A stretch of DNA of 64,000 nt from Phoronis australis. Its lineage: Eukaryota; Phoronida; Phoronidae. Made by a program: the position numbers and the translations under genes. This document shows, in pieces, positions 44,524 to 56,113 of this stretch (its first letter is position 1; each line of letters begins with the position of its first letter). Where the stretch lies: contig NMRA01000492.1 of the NCBI GenBank assembly GCA_002633005.1, forward strand, positions 70,083-134,082. The letters are read 5' to 3'. The notes under the pieces were generated by a model that had not been told where the DNA came from, did not search any database, and saw only the letters and a program-made list of their open reading frames with translations.

Positions 44524-44619
44524 CCCGGCCGTGCTTTTTGTGGAAGTCAACTTAGGATATAAATTTCTTACAGTTACCAAAATGGTCTCCTTCTGTTCCC
44601 TGAGCAGATTAGAAATTAT

Positions 44620-46264
44620 TTATAGTTTTTGCAGGCCGTAATCTAAACGTTTTCTGTGTAATAAAGAAAGATAATCGCCATGTAACATGTTCCAGCTGGG
44701 CCCGGCACAGACCCTGCCGTGAGAGTGGAGTGATCTTTATAGGCATAAAAAGTAGTGCATCTGAAACTTAATCAAAGAAAGAATCATGTTGTGTGCTGAT
44801 GACTTCTATACTTCGGTGGATTGGCCATTACTACATTGCAAGTCGCCGGACTAGCTAGGCTACACTTACCAGCTTATCCCCCAACGCCACTTGCGGTAAC
44901 ATATCCCGACGCAAGCCCGGAGTCCCCGTTCCACAAAATCCGCCTGAGCTTAAGTTTCACAAAACAAAATGAACGATGTGCATTAGACCTATATTGAGAT
45001 TTCGCAGAAAACTCATGGCATATAATCGAATCCTTGTTTGAAAAGTTTTCCTTCACTGACCCACAAACGTTGAACTACCATGTTATTTACAATGGCACTC
45101 ACATGGCTACCTTGATACCTGCTTGGCTTTAACACCTGATTTTGCAACAGCTGCGCCATGTTGAAATTCACTATCCCGCCAAACGGCGATCAGGGTAGAC
45201 TTCAAAACCTGTCTCGCGAAGAAAAAACCTTACCAAAACCACGTGCTCTCGTTGAAAATGCACGACATCGCGAATAATCTCGCGATGTCTTGCTTACAAT
45301 ACTGACAGATATCACTTGAGCAACATAGCAATTTTTCCTTGTTATTAAACGCGACCACGATGAAGTTGCTTACAACAAGTTCGGCCTCCTCCACTGCATC
45401 ATCGTCACTCGACTTGCATTCTTACCAACAACGTATAAGACAGCTTAAACAGAGTTTTCGTTCAACAACTTTTTTGCAATCATTACACGTGACGAATTGG
45501 TTAATGGGGAGTTTCTCCCACACAATATGTACAGAGTCTGGTCTGGATGAGTCTTAACGAAATGCTAAGCTAGAGTCCCCTACACGGCAGTCACCCATGG
45601 GGTCTTGCAGCTACCCAATTAAAGCTCCAATCTTCTTTTCTTGCTACACACAGAATTTCAGTGGCTCCGTTTGGATCTTTCGCAGCCGAGTAGAATTTTT
45701 TGACATAACAAGGGTGCTTTTTAACACGTTCCTCCACGCACTTCTCTTAATTGTGGCACCGATGCCATCAATTGGCCCTTTTTCATTGGATGTGGTGAAA
45801 AACCTCTAGTCGGCAGTAGAACAAAAAACGAAAACGGGAAGGTGTTCTCGTCCTTTTATTGAAAAAACTGCTTAAACATTTTCGTGGAAATCTGTTGAAC
45901 TCCGAGGAAAACATCAAAACTAATATTGCCACCGGATCCTTCTGAAAATTCGCTCTTGCTGTCCCATCTATGAAAGGGACACATAGCAACCGACGCCGGA
46001 CAGACCGACGGCATAATCCCCCCACACATTAACAGTGGCATAAAAATGTCACAAGGGCGAGTAAGCCAAATGTGTCTAAAATGGGACAGGTGCTGTCGTC
46101 TACGCGAACGCAAATTCTGGTCCAAATTTTGTGAGCATCCGTCAAGGTGAAAGCTCTTTGTAGATATCAAGGCCAGCACAAAACCAAAGTTGCCAGTAGT
46201 AAGTGTACTCCACAATAGTCAATTTCCTATCGGAAGTGAAGCCGGCTACTTAAAAAACTCAATG
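44620..46264. other. no gene; repeat fragments
   Basis: Contains the partial GTTCAGTAACG-family copy (45224-45300) and the 45115-45185 repeat. Overlapping minus-strand open frames at 46215-45783 have no recognised domain. Confidence 0.35.
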
Positions 46265-46720
46265 AGCAAACTACAACAAATTGGCAGCTTTCGCCCCTAA
46301 GCCACCATTTGCATACGATTACCACGAACTTAGAGACAGTGCACTCAGACTGCCAAAACTTCAGATTACAGAAGTCAGTGAAGTGCAAAGGGAGTGTCGA
46401 CCAGTCAGATTTTTTATAGTTCCAGAGTATCTGAGGGGTACCTGAGCTTCCAGCTAAATTTCAAGCTCATGTTTGCAAGCAGTAAAAGCTTTAAAAGAGC
46501 CCCGGCTGATCAAAAAGGGAGGTAAAAGTGTTGACAATTAGTACTTTTTCACTCAATACAGAGTCAAAATCAAGCAAATGCTATCCCCAACCTTCACGTG
46601 TACCACAAAGATCAGCCAACTCAGCAGGGGCCAATTTTTAATGAATTTGACGGAGTTCAGCAGTGGCTCCAATAAGCTATAGAGCGCCACCGAAAATTAA
46701 CGTCAGTCCTACTCATACGA
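46265..46720 (+). repeat. third, diverged copy of the 30-32 kb repeat
   Basis: CAGATTACAGAAGTCAG, GGGTACCTGA, TTCACGTGTACCACAAA and GGGGCCAATTTTTAATGAA follow the order seen at 30560-30840, with insertions. It shows the 30-32 kb sequence is a dispersed element as well as locally duplicated. Confidence 0.6.
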
Positions 46721-47287
46721 ACTCAATTTTCAGTTATGCAATGATTCTTTGCGCAGTTTGGCAGATATAGGGGGGACGGCAGAGGCAGACTCGAAAATAA
46801 TAAAAATTAGCAATGGATGGTTTAGAATAGGTCGAATTCGTCCGAAAATGGGAAATAGTCACGTTGGGAGCAAAAATCAGAAGCAGAAAACAGGATAGCG
46901 TTGTATACTTCTTAATGAATAAATTGGCGTTAATTTTGCCAATTTTCATGACAATACATCTAGGAATTCCGGCGATGCTGAGATAAATGCAAAAAGTTGT
47001 CCCAAAGGTACGTAGCGGTTGTCGGATCTATCGGACAATAGTCATCATCTTGTTGTCCCGTTTGAAGAAATACACAGTCATGCTAAATTTAATTCATCCG
47101 AAACGGGAAGACCCTGTTTCTGGAGATACAGCGGAGAAACCCGGACGCCGGACGGACAAACGTAGAATAGGACGATGCATGATGACGGCCTGCGCATAAA
47201 AATAAACTTGCTCCAAACTGTGCCGTAATGAAGTGAATCTATTTTTAAGTACATTTATTCCCAATAACTCAGAAATCTGTCGTTAAA

Positions 47288-47430
47288 ACACACACACACA
47301 CAAACACACGCGCACGCACGCACACGTGCATACACACACGCACGCAGACGTGCACGCACACTTGCACACAAACACACACGCACGCACACGTGCACACACA
47401 CACACACACACAAACACACACACGCACACT
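47288..47430 (+). repeat. CA/CG-rich microsatellite
   Basis: Impure (CA)n with CACG units; minus-strand Val-Cys frames are repeat translation only. Confidence 0.9.
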
Positions 47431-47541
47431 ACGCACTCATTCAATGGTCTCTTACTTTTCGACAACGTCTACCTCTAAATCTATCGAGCTGCTTATTCTG
47501 TCCTAAAATATATATATATATGGTATTGTACTATTTTGTAG

Positions 47542-47672
47542 ACAAATACACAAGACGTACCGAGAGTGGCGTAGGTGAAGTTATAAACCAAGAGACATCA
47601 TTCAGCTTATTGACCGAGATCGATACGCGGAATAATGTCTCGTGGGATATTATTTCATCTACGCCAGTCGAG
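47542..47672 (+). CDS. candidate orphan internal exon
   Basis: Acceptor TACTATTTTGTAG after a TA-rich tract, donor GAG|GTACGT, 131 bases, phase 1 to 0. The peptide contains KYTRRTESGVGEVINQETSF and SLLTEIDTRNNVSWDIISS, balanced in composition and unlike repeat translation. No family recognised. Other possible exons downstream are at about 48990-49141 (ending YWFFLE, GTAAAC donor), 50486-50538 and from 50952, but reading frames can be joined in more than one way. Confidence 0.35.
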
Positions 47673-49320
47673 GTACGTTTTGTATTTATCCAATACGCTT
47701 CGAATTATTACGTTCCTTTCATTTCTTGGCAAGATTTTTAAATATTTCACCCAGACTGTGTATACTTGCGCGATAGGTTAAACGTTTTCACTGGTAAATG
47801 AAACAATTTTAAATCTAAAGATTTCTTACTTGAAAAGAGATAAAGGATAAATAGATGGTGAATATCCTTCCAGTCTTTGACGGTACATGTGATAATTTGA
47901 CAGACTCAAAATTACATTTGTTGATGAATGTATATCGCTGATTCCAAAAAGAAAACAATGGCATTCGTTATTGTTTCACCATTATCATTGAAGCAAAGTT
48001 TAGAAACTGTTGGGAAAATGTGTAACATCTCCCCAAAAAGTTTTGGTAAAATCACAAAATTCAAATGAATGTGTCAAGTTTCTGTGGTGTGTTTATAAAC
48101 TGTGCAAGCAGAAGACTTCGAGACGCTTATTTTATAAAGATATTAAGTTGTACATAATATTCTATGAATTAGTCTATACTGAAACCATCTTAGTTAATTA
48201 TCAAGAGAGACTTGTTTTTCAGCCCATAGTTAATTCATTGCCGATCTCAGAAGCCCATTTATCCTGTGCTATCGGTTTTATCCTCATATAATGAATAAGT
48301 ACATCGCACACTGCTCTACATCTGTTCTTATTACTTGTTATCCGTTTTAACACTTTTGGATAATGTGTTAGATGTGCAACACTAGTAGTTCAATTTCTCT
48401 CACCAACCCAGACAGACCATGTTGCATTCCTAAGTCCATAAACGGTTGTTATCATAGGTCTATAATTGATATTTTTTTACCAAATGTCTCGTAATCTAAA
48501 AGTAAAATCCATCATTATCCATCATATTACACACAAATCGTACTCCGACTATTAATCCATGACTTTATGAAACCGACTTTTTGTTCTGATTGAAGACTTA
48601 TACCAGAGTAAGTATCATTTCGCATACATTTTTTAATTTATTAATTCTAAAACCAAAGAGTGTTACAAACATGCAAAACATAACAACATGTGATAGTATT
48701 ATAAAAACGAAATGAACCAGAGATGCTACATAGATGACTAGTTAAGCTTTTAGGGAAATAATTTCGACGACTCAAAAGATTTCTACCCAAAAAAGACAAA
48801 GGTTTTAGAAAATGGATAGTTAAATTAATTGGACCTTTGTTGCCGTTAGGAAAAATCTCATTCTACAATAAAAATTCAGAATGCAGTGAAGCCGTTAAAC
48901 ACAATTACATTCTTCAGTAAAAATTCAGAATGCGGCAGAATAAGGCTATGTGGCGTGGGAAATTACAATATTATATGATAATATGTCCATTTGGCCGTGT
49001 GTCAAAAAGCGAGACATTTAGATGGTGTGGCGGGATGGCGAATAAAAATTCAAAGAAGTGGGACAGTCCGCCAAGAGCAGGGCAATTGGAAAATATACTG
49101 TACATTGTCAGCAACACGAAGTACTGGTTCTTTTTAGAAGGTAAACTCTTCATTTTTTAAAGTTTTATTTCACGGGTATTGGTAAATACTACATATAACT
49201 GTAGGCCTACTACTAAAAAAGCGAATTAACAAAAAACGGCATCTGGACAACAGGTAAACATTGCACAAGTGAATTATCATACAAACAATTGAAAACTTTA
49301 AGAACACATACCCACACATA

Positions 49321-49398
49321 CACCGCGCGCACACACACACACACACGGGCGCGCGCGCGCGCACGCACGCGTACGCAAGCACACACACACACACACAC
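49321..49398 (+). repeat. CA/CG alternating tract
   Basis: Alternating purine-pyrimidine (CACACA, GCGCGCGC) stretch, potential Z-DNA. Confidence 0.9.
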
Positions 49399-50745
49399 TT
49401 AGCTAAGTATTACATAAACACACCTGTTTTTAGGGCTTGCACTTTTCATTTAGACCAAATGTAACTTCTTTCCGTAAAATAATGTAACATTATTTTAACA
49501 CCCAAAAATGTCTTGCTGAAAAACTCCTGGGATTTAGTTTGGTGGTTGTCGAATGTGGTTATACGACTGGAGCTGAAAAGATATCAGAGGCCAAACTACT
49601 TCCGGCATCCACCCACGACCACAGATTGGTGCTTACAAAGAATGGCCAGCTTATTGTCGGGTTTTTGACTAAATTTGCAGGGAAATCGCTGATTGTATAG
49701 AACCGTGCCTCAAGTGTCTCAAAAAAGGAGAATGAGGCAATGAACCAAAATCAGTCGAGCAGGCAGTTGGAAATTCTCAGTGCAAACTCTCGTGGCTAGT
49801 CCCGAGGTCGCGAGCTCTAATAATAGAAGTCATATTTCACGTGCGAGAGTTGACATTCCAGGGGTAGAGTTCTATGGTTTTGGTAATAGAATCGTTTTCA
49901 CAACTTTAATCCTACCAAGCGCTGTAAGATTACGCAATGTTTAATTTATTTCCCCCTTCTTTCACCGTAGATTAAATTTGGAGTATTTCTAAGTCTACGG
50001 TACATGTAACTCCCAGTACGGTAAATGTTGACAAGTGTTTTGTGGAGAGAAGTGTGTGATTAGTTTTTGGTGCAAACCCTGCATTCTTTCTACGATTCCA
50101 TTATATGACAAAAAGAAGTTCGTACTGTGTTCACGTGTTACAATGCAAACAACGTTTTCTGCAACAAAATATCCTAGCATAGCCTCGCTTGCGTTTTATT
50201 GCATATAAGACGTTTAGCTAGTAGTAACAATCAATTTCTGTATTTCTTTTTGAAATATGTAGAAACAATTTTTGTAGGGCACATCAAAAATGGCTAAACG
50301 TTTGAGAAAAAGTGTCCAAGATATCGTCATAAAAGGTTCTTTCCACCTTCCCAAAATTATTGCCTATTGCTATTTTCAAACCACTGTTCCAGGTTCTCAA
50401 ACATTATCAGCTACGTCATTTTTTCTTTATATAAGAATTCACGAATTAATAATCAACATGATACTGTTGTCTTTCGATTTTAGTACTTGTTTCGCGATTT
50501 GGAATTGTACTGAAGTTGAGAATACGTTCACTTTCAGGTAAACAGATTTTACCTGTATTTCTAATGTGAATAAAATACGTGGCTCACAAATTCCCAATGT
50601 AGTAGGTTGAAACGGATAATTTTGTAAATACAGCAAGCCCACTATATAGTTCTATTGATTTGGCCTCGGATGTCATTCATACACAACAGATTTAAAAATT
50701 TGGAACTTGTCAGTGCATACCATAGACTTCCATAGATAAGAAGAC

Positions 50746-50810
50746 TTATAATTACGTGACCTTTATAAGTTATTGGAATATTATTCGAACAAAAGGTCAC
50801 GTAATTATAA
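50746..50810. repeat. hairpin, 20-bp arms
   Basis: TTATAATTACGTGACCTTTA (50746-50765) pairs with 50791-50810, 19 of 20 matching, 25-base loop. Possibly a tiny foldback element. Confidence 0.8.
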
Positions 50811-50951
50811 TTTTTCTTAAGAAACACACGATTTCGACATATGCAATCTATTGTAATCCTTGCAGCACGAGTTGTTTTGTTTTATTATTCAGTACAATGT
50901 TTTCATGGGATTGTTTTAGTCAATTAATATTATATTAACTGCGATATTACA

Positions 50952-51149
50952 GATTATGGCTACTTGAAAGAAAACACGAGAAAAATATAGACTGGTCTTA
51001 TATTCGTTGTATTTTCCCGTGTTCCCAGAAAATACATTATTTCGTCTATACAGGGGGATTTTGCGGTAGGTCCAAGTCTTCATTCTCTACAGAGGGTAAA
51101 CTTTTACTTGAATCTTCAGACAATGTTTATTGTTATTTCAGCCAATTCT
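50952..51149 (+). other. open stretch after an acceptor-like site
   Basis: After GATATTACAG, one frame stays open about 66 codons (LWLLERKHEKNIDWSYIRC, later YFVYTGGFCG) to a TAG. It joins in frame to the candidate exon ending at 50538 (AG|A), but a second, shorter frame also joins. Not recognised. Confidence 0.25.
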
Positions 51150-51289
51150 AGCGTTTGGCAATGGGAAACCACAATGGTATTTCTAATCAAAATATAAAAC
51201 CCTTGATAATGTTTAAATTGAAATATCATAAGTGTGTCGACGAGTGCGATTTAGGAGTCTCGTCGGACACATAGCCATATTGGTATTAC

Positions 51290-51560
51290 ATTGCGCGCAC
51301 CCAGCCTTTAAAATGGGGAGCTCGAATTTCTGACGAAGTGAACCTTTTGCTAATAACAAAGCGAGGGGATTAAAAAAACGGGGTATCACCTTCAGAACTG
51401 TGAACTGTGCGTTAATGCCTATTTAGTGGACATTTGTCTCGTTTTCTCGGACTTTTTGTTTCTCTGAGGCGGACCTTTTTGCCAACTTCGCCAAATGGGA
51501 GGCTCGTTCGAGCGCCTCGAACCCCCCCCCGTGGGTGCGCTCATGTATTACCAGGAAGAG
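51290..51560 (-). repeat. degraded relative of the CAGTGGCGGAT element
   Basis: GCGCGCACCCAGC, CTCGAATTT, ACTGTGCGTTAATGCC, CGCCAAATGGGAGGC and a C run followed by GTGGGTGCGC resemble the interior of the 14293 copy in the same order. Ends not found. Confidence 0.35.
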
Positions 51561-54036
51561 GTAACCATATCTCTTCCTAGTATTACGAGCACCGGGAGAT
51601 GAGGTGTCATCAGCAAATTATTAGCCCGGTAACAGGTAATTAATTACATCACAGGTAAACAACAAGAACAGGAGTCATGAGCCTGTATAATAGCTTACAA
51701 ATGCGGTGAAATCAGAAATCATACGTTTGCTGTCAAATTCCAGTGTGAATCCTAGTGAATCGTGTGAATCGAATGTGAGACTGAGTCATACAGCCTTAGC
51801 CTGGGGCGTAGCCTAAATCGAGAATTTTGAATAAATATAGACACCGTACTTTATCTAACACTGCAAACTTGAACTAGGGATTAGACATTTTAACAAAATT
51901 CGTGTGTAATTAAACTTATCAGTTTAAATGACTTATTTAAACAAATAATCTCATCAATCAAAAGACATGCATGAAGTTGTGCTCTGTGTGTAACCCTGCT
52001 TTTCCATGACTTAGCCAGTGTAAGTACGCTTTTCTTCTATTTTCTCGTTTTGGGATACTGAATTCACTGTTGTGTTATGCAATGTTATAAAGGAATGTTT
52101 AATGATCTTGACAATGTTGTCACTTGCCAAAAGAAGGTAAATGGTGATTTTAAGCACTTTAAGGAGAACAATACTAACTTAAAACGTTAATAATTTCATA
52201 ATTCGCAATTTTGAACTTGTCGACCCCCAAACAGTGAAAATTTTGTATGATCGTGATACATGTATCTGTTGTTTTGCGTATAACATGATGTCCCGGCTAA
52301 CAAAACTTCATTTGAAGGACTTATCAAGAGTTTTTTATCAAGAGTTTTTTACATTATTTTTACACAACCTAAAGAGTGGTTTTGGCACCCGAATAAAGTT
52401 TTAAATTAAAAATTCATAAAAAATACTCATACCCCAGAAAGCGGAGCGAGCGTTACGCGTTCAGATTTAAACACTGATCCTTTCCCCTGAAATTTTGTTG
52501 AAACACGGGTACCTAGGTTTTCACAGGCTGTCCACTTACAGCAAATTTCGTGCGTATATGGCGGGGGGGGGCTCAAAATTAACCTGTCGTTAGGATTATG
52601 ACCGACGGCTTAACTGACCAATCAGAACCCAGCATTCTTGACACACCTTCGTCTGCTTTTCCAAACCGCCATTTTACTGACAAACAACACGCTGTCGGTA
52701 AAGCTTATTTTAGTCTTTAGTTCAAGAAATTGTGTCATAAAAATGTTGAAACGGTGTTGATATTGCGTGTGTAATTTTCCTCGAGAAGAATACCTCGTCC
52801 CTTTTTGTACATTCCCTCAGCCGAAAAGTGATGTCGACTGTGTAAACGATGGATCTAAGTACGGCCACACGAGCAAACTAAACTTGACAATGTTGCTGGA
52901 TTAGTCGAAGGTTAAAAACAAATTTATTTGTTCCAAGATACGTACCTTTCAGTTTGGTGGCTATAATGGAGACCCATCTGATTTTGACTCCAGAGTTTCA
53001 CTCCTCTGGGTGCCTTTGTCTCGGCTTCTTCTGGATCTCAGCACTAGTCTAGCGGTAGTCCCGGAAATTGTTTTAAGAACATTTTTTATTATTTTTCATT
53101 TATTTCGATTTATAATGGACATCGTTTTGTTTCGTAGCAGAGGTACTTTTTTGTAATTATCACCAAAGCTGACAGATTCGATCGGCACAAGGAGGGGCAC
53201 TAGCTTACTGAACTCAAAGCCTTGTTCGAGCTGTTGTCACGAAAAAATAAACAGCTGAATTACTTTTTGTTGAGAACTTCTAGTATACACTACGCCTGAA
53301 GAGTTAGGGAGAGCTCATTTTGTAGTTATTCAAACAGGATACGTGCATTCATGAAGCTTTAAAAGACAATTTTAGTTATTTTTGTAATAGGCCATTTTTT
53401 GCCAGTACACCAGACTTGCCATCTTTTGTAACCATACCACAGGTTAGTGATCATGCTACGTTTAAAATTAAATGAAAGGTGCCTTTGTGAAACTACAAAA
53501 AAATGTGAAGTTCATCAGAATGTTGGCCTAACTAAATGTCTTTAAGGTGCACCTGAATTGCGGCCAATTCCGTGCATTAATTTGACTTGGACACTGCCCT
53601 AGACCTACCGAAGCTAACTGCTTGCCTAGGACAAGATGGGTATGTGCCTGAGCTATGGTCAGGATTTTTTAATCAAAATATTTCGCTCGAAGATTAGGAA
53701 AGTATAAACAGTGCTATCGACTCGGCCTACTTTACTCGGGGAATCTTATCATTTGTGACCTACTTTTCATTTGGCGGAATTTAGCAGACGGCAGAATAAA
53801 ATATCGGCGAATTTTCAATGATATTGTTCGAAATATCCTGAAATCTATGGCATCGTACATATAATTCAACTTAACGGTACATGCTCAGCTTTACATGAAC
53901 ATATCGTATCAGTGGCCTTGTCAGTTTTCAAGTGAAGGTCACCCCCATGTGGGGTTCTTCAGATTTTTGCTGGCTCCAAAATACTTTTCCTCGAACACTT
54001 ATTTCTTCATCGTCGCTTTTACAAATTCCCAAATCA
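51561..54036. other. no gene; dispersed repeats
   Basis: Holds the repeat of 15757 (here 52083-52162), a 17-base duplication (about 52318-52352) and inverted relatives of 22592-22760 (52600-52710). Confidence 0.4.
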
Positions 54037-54039
54037 TGA

Positions 54040-54165
54040 ACATGCGATTCTCAGCTGAAAAGCACCACCTGTTGTCTTTGTCGAAGCGTTTTCGGAAAGT
54101 GCAAAAAACACTCATCGATTCCACCAGGAACGTCGTTTAGCGACAGTGTATGTGCCTCTGCCATC
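54040..54165 (-). other. possible element-borne first exon
   Basis: Minus strand: ATGGCAGAGGCACATACACT starts about 37 open codons (MAEAHTLSLNDVPGGIDE), with a possible CAG|GTGGTG donor. Immediately upstream is the repeated CTATCGCAAGCTCCGCCCC block shared with 22.6 kb, so this is more likely part of a transposon or a copied promoter than a single-copy gene. Confidence 0.25.
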
Positions 54166-54293
54166 TTGTTTGTTTGTCGGGTGTCACGTAACTTTTCGCA
54201 AGGGGCGGAGCTTGCGATAGGTCATTTGAGGGCGACCGGGGTGTGGTGGAAGTGGTGGCGATAGGAGGGGTCCGAAATTTAGGTTCATAAGCA

Positions 54294-54628
54294 GTGGCGG
54301 ATTTGGGGGGGCGGGCAAGGGAGCCATGCCCCCCCCCTAAAATTCTCCCAGATACCATTTGGCAGTTCGGGTTGCGAATTGCTGACCGTCAGCAATTCAG
54401 TAGTCGGACTAGCACATGCGCGCACCAAGGGGTGCTCGGGGGGGACGAATGTACAATGCATAGGCCTTGAACGAACCACCTTTTACCGTTTTTTTAGTAA
54501 TAAGGTCCTTAAACCCAAACATTCGAGACCCCTTCATCCCAACATTTTAGGCTGGGCGAGCGCATGTGGCGAAATCCTGGTTATTCCTGTGCCCTGCCTC
54601 CCCAACTCAAAATCCTGGATCAGCCCCA
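54294..54628 (+). repeat. CAGTGGCGGAT element, most complete copy
   Basis: CAGTGGCGGATTTGGGGG at the left and ATCCTGGATCAGCCCCAG at the right. The interior CCAGATACCATTTGGCAG and TTTTAGTAATAAGGTCC match the copies at 14293 (inverted) and 17329. About 335 bp, no coding capacity. Confidence 0.65.
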
Positions 54629-55704
54629 GATAAGAATGGGGGACAACATTTTGGCGAAGTCAAATTCCTTCCGGGCCTGGTGTCTGATTAGCAAAGACTA
54701 CAATCTAAATAAACTAAGGTTTACCTACCTACGTGTAGTCAAACGTTTGAAATTTTTTACACCATGTTTGAGAATTTTGAGCGTGTTTGAAAAGCTCTGA
54801 GCCATGTTTCAGTGAAAAACTTTTCTTAAATGTTTATTACGAAAACTACAATGTACAATAATTGGAGTTACGCCTAGAAAGCGCTAGACACCATTTGCGC
54901 CACGTTTTAAATCTTGATCCATGTTTGAAAAGCCACTTTTTCTGCTTTTAATCCAAATGATTTAAACTTAGTGATAGCGACGTGCCCATGCAGGAAGTTA
55001 AACCATAATGTGTTAACTCATTGTATAGTTGTTTTCGTAAGACTAAAAGGAAGATTACCACACAATCTGCAACTTGTTTGAATTTTGTGCAGGGACAACG
55101 CTGGGAATGGTTCGATAGTTTGTTTTTGTTGATTATCTTTGGTTTCCTTACATTTACCGACAATCCGAGTTCATGGTATGGCATTAAATCACAATGGGCC
55201 GTACGATTTAAAACGATTCGAGTGCAGAATGGAACCAGTATTGTGCAATTTTTTAGCCTGGTTGTTCTCTTGTAAAACGAACTTAGGCTAAAACATTAGG
55301 TTATAGACCCCCATGAGATTTTTTTGTATTAATTTACAAATGTGTTTAGAATGGAAATACAATGCTTTCACGGTAAAAAATATGAGACCCATTTTATGAG
55401 AGTAATAGAATTACTTTGATTATCGTTTTTTGCCATTTCAGCGAATGAAAACCTCACTCCGTTCCAAACTCATTTCAATTCTGTGTTCCCACCGTCCCGT
55501 GTTCATTGCAAGGCGAACCTACTCATTTCGTTGAACTTACTTCTGGCTGCACTATTGCTGCCAGCCAGCGGCGATAATTGGCTATTTTGTAATAAAATTG
55601 CAAACACACAGTGGATTTCGTTATTTGCTCTAGTTAAATCTAATAACTGCAAGAAGTCTATCCAATCCAGTAATAATCACAGAATGCGGTTTTCGGCCCT
55701 GAAA
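54629..55704. other. no gene recognised
   Basis: AT-rich; an 84-codon frame (55021-55275) has no known motif. Confidence 0.35.
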
Positions 55705-56113
55705 CCAGGGCCCGGTCTCCAATCTTTTTACTCGAAATGGAACTCGAAATTAGGTTTGGCATTTTCTACTCTACTTTTGGGCGAAAACAAGATAAGTGTC
55801 TATTATTCTATGCTCGACTACACAACAACTTACGTAGATAATTTATTGCCCTTAGTTCACAGTTTGTAAACCCAATATTAAAGCAATAAGTTCGACTTTG
55901 AACTCGAAAGTTCGAGTTTTTACTCGAGTTTGTAACACGAATATAAGGGTCTTCAAGGGCAAACTTGAACTAGAAACTCCTATTCATAAACTATAATGTA
56001 TTCGAGCACAGTCTGATAACCAATTATCTTAAGTTCGCACAAAAGGAGCAGAGAAATTGCCAAACATATTTACGAGTTCGTTTCGAGTACAAAGATTAGA
56101 GACGGGGCCCTGG
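55705..56113 (+). repeat. 409-bp TIR element, complete copy
   Basis: CCAGGGCCCGGTCTCCAATC is inverted at the right end as GATTAGAGACGGGGCCCTGG. Many ACTCGAA/TTCGAGT motifs lie inside. Copies at 8076 (cut by the gap) and 22851 (older). No ORF of its own. Confidence 0.75.

Noticed and set aside
45783-46215. Two overlapping minus-strand open frames (119 and 80 codons)
   Set aside because: Mutually exclusive, with no recognisable motif, splice context or codon signal.
47283-47465. 60-codon Val/Cys-rich open frame
   Set aside because: Pure translation of the CA/CG microsatellite; the same holds for the frames at 49170-49398.
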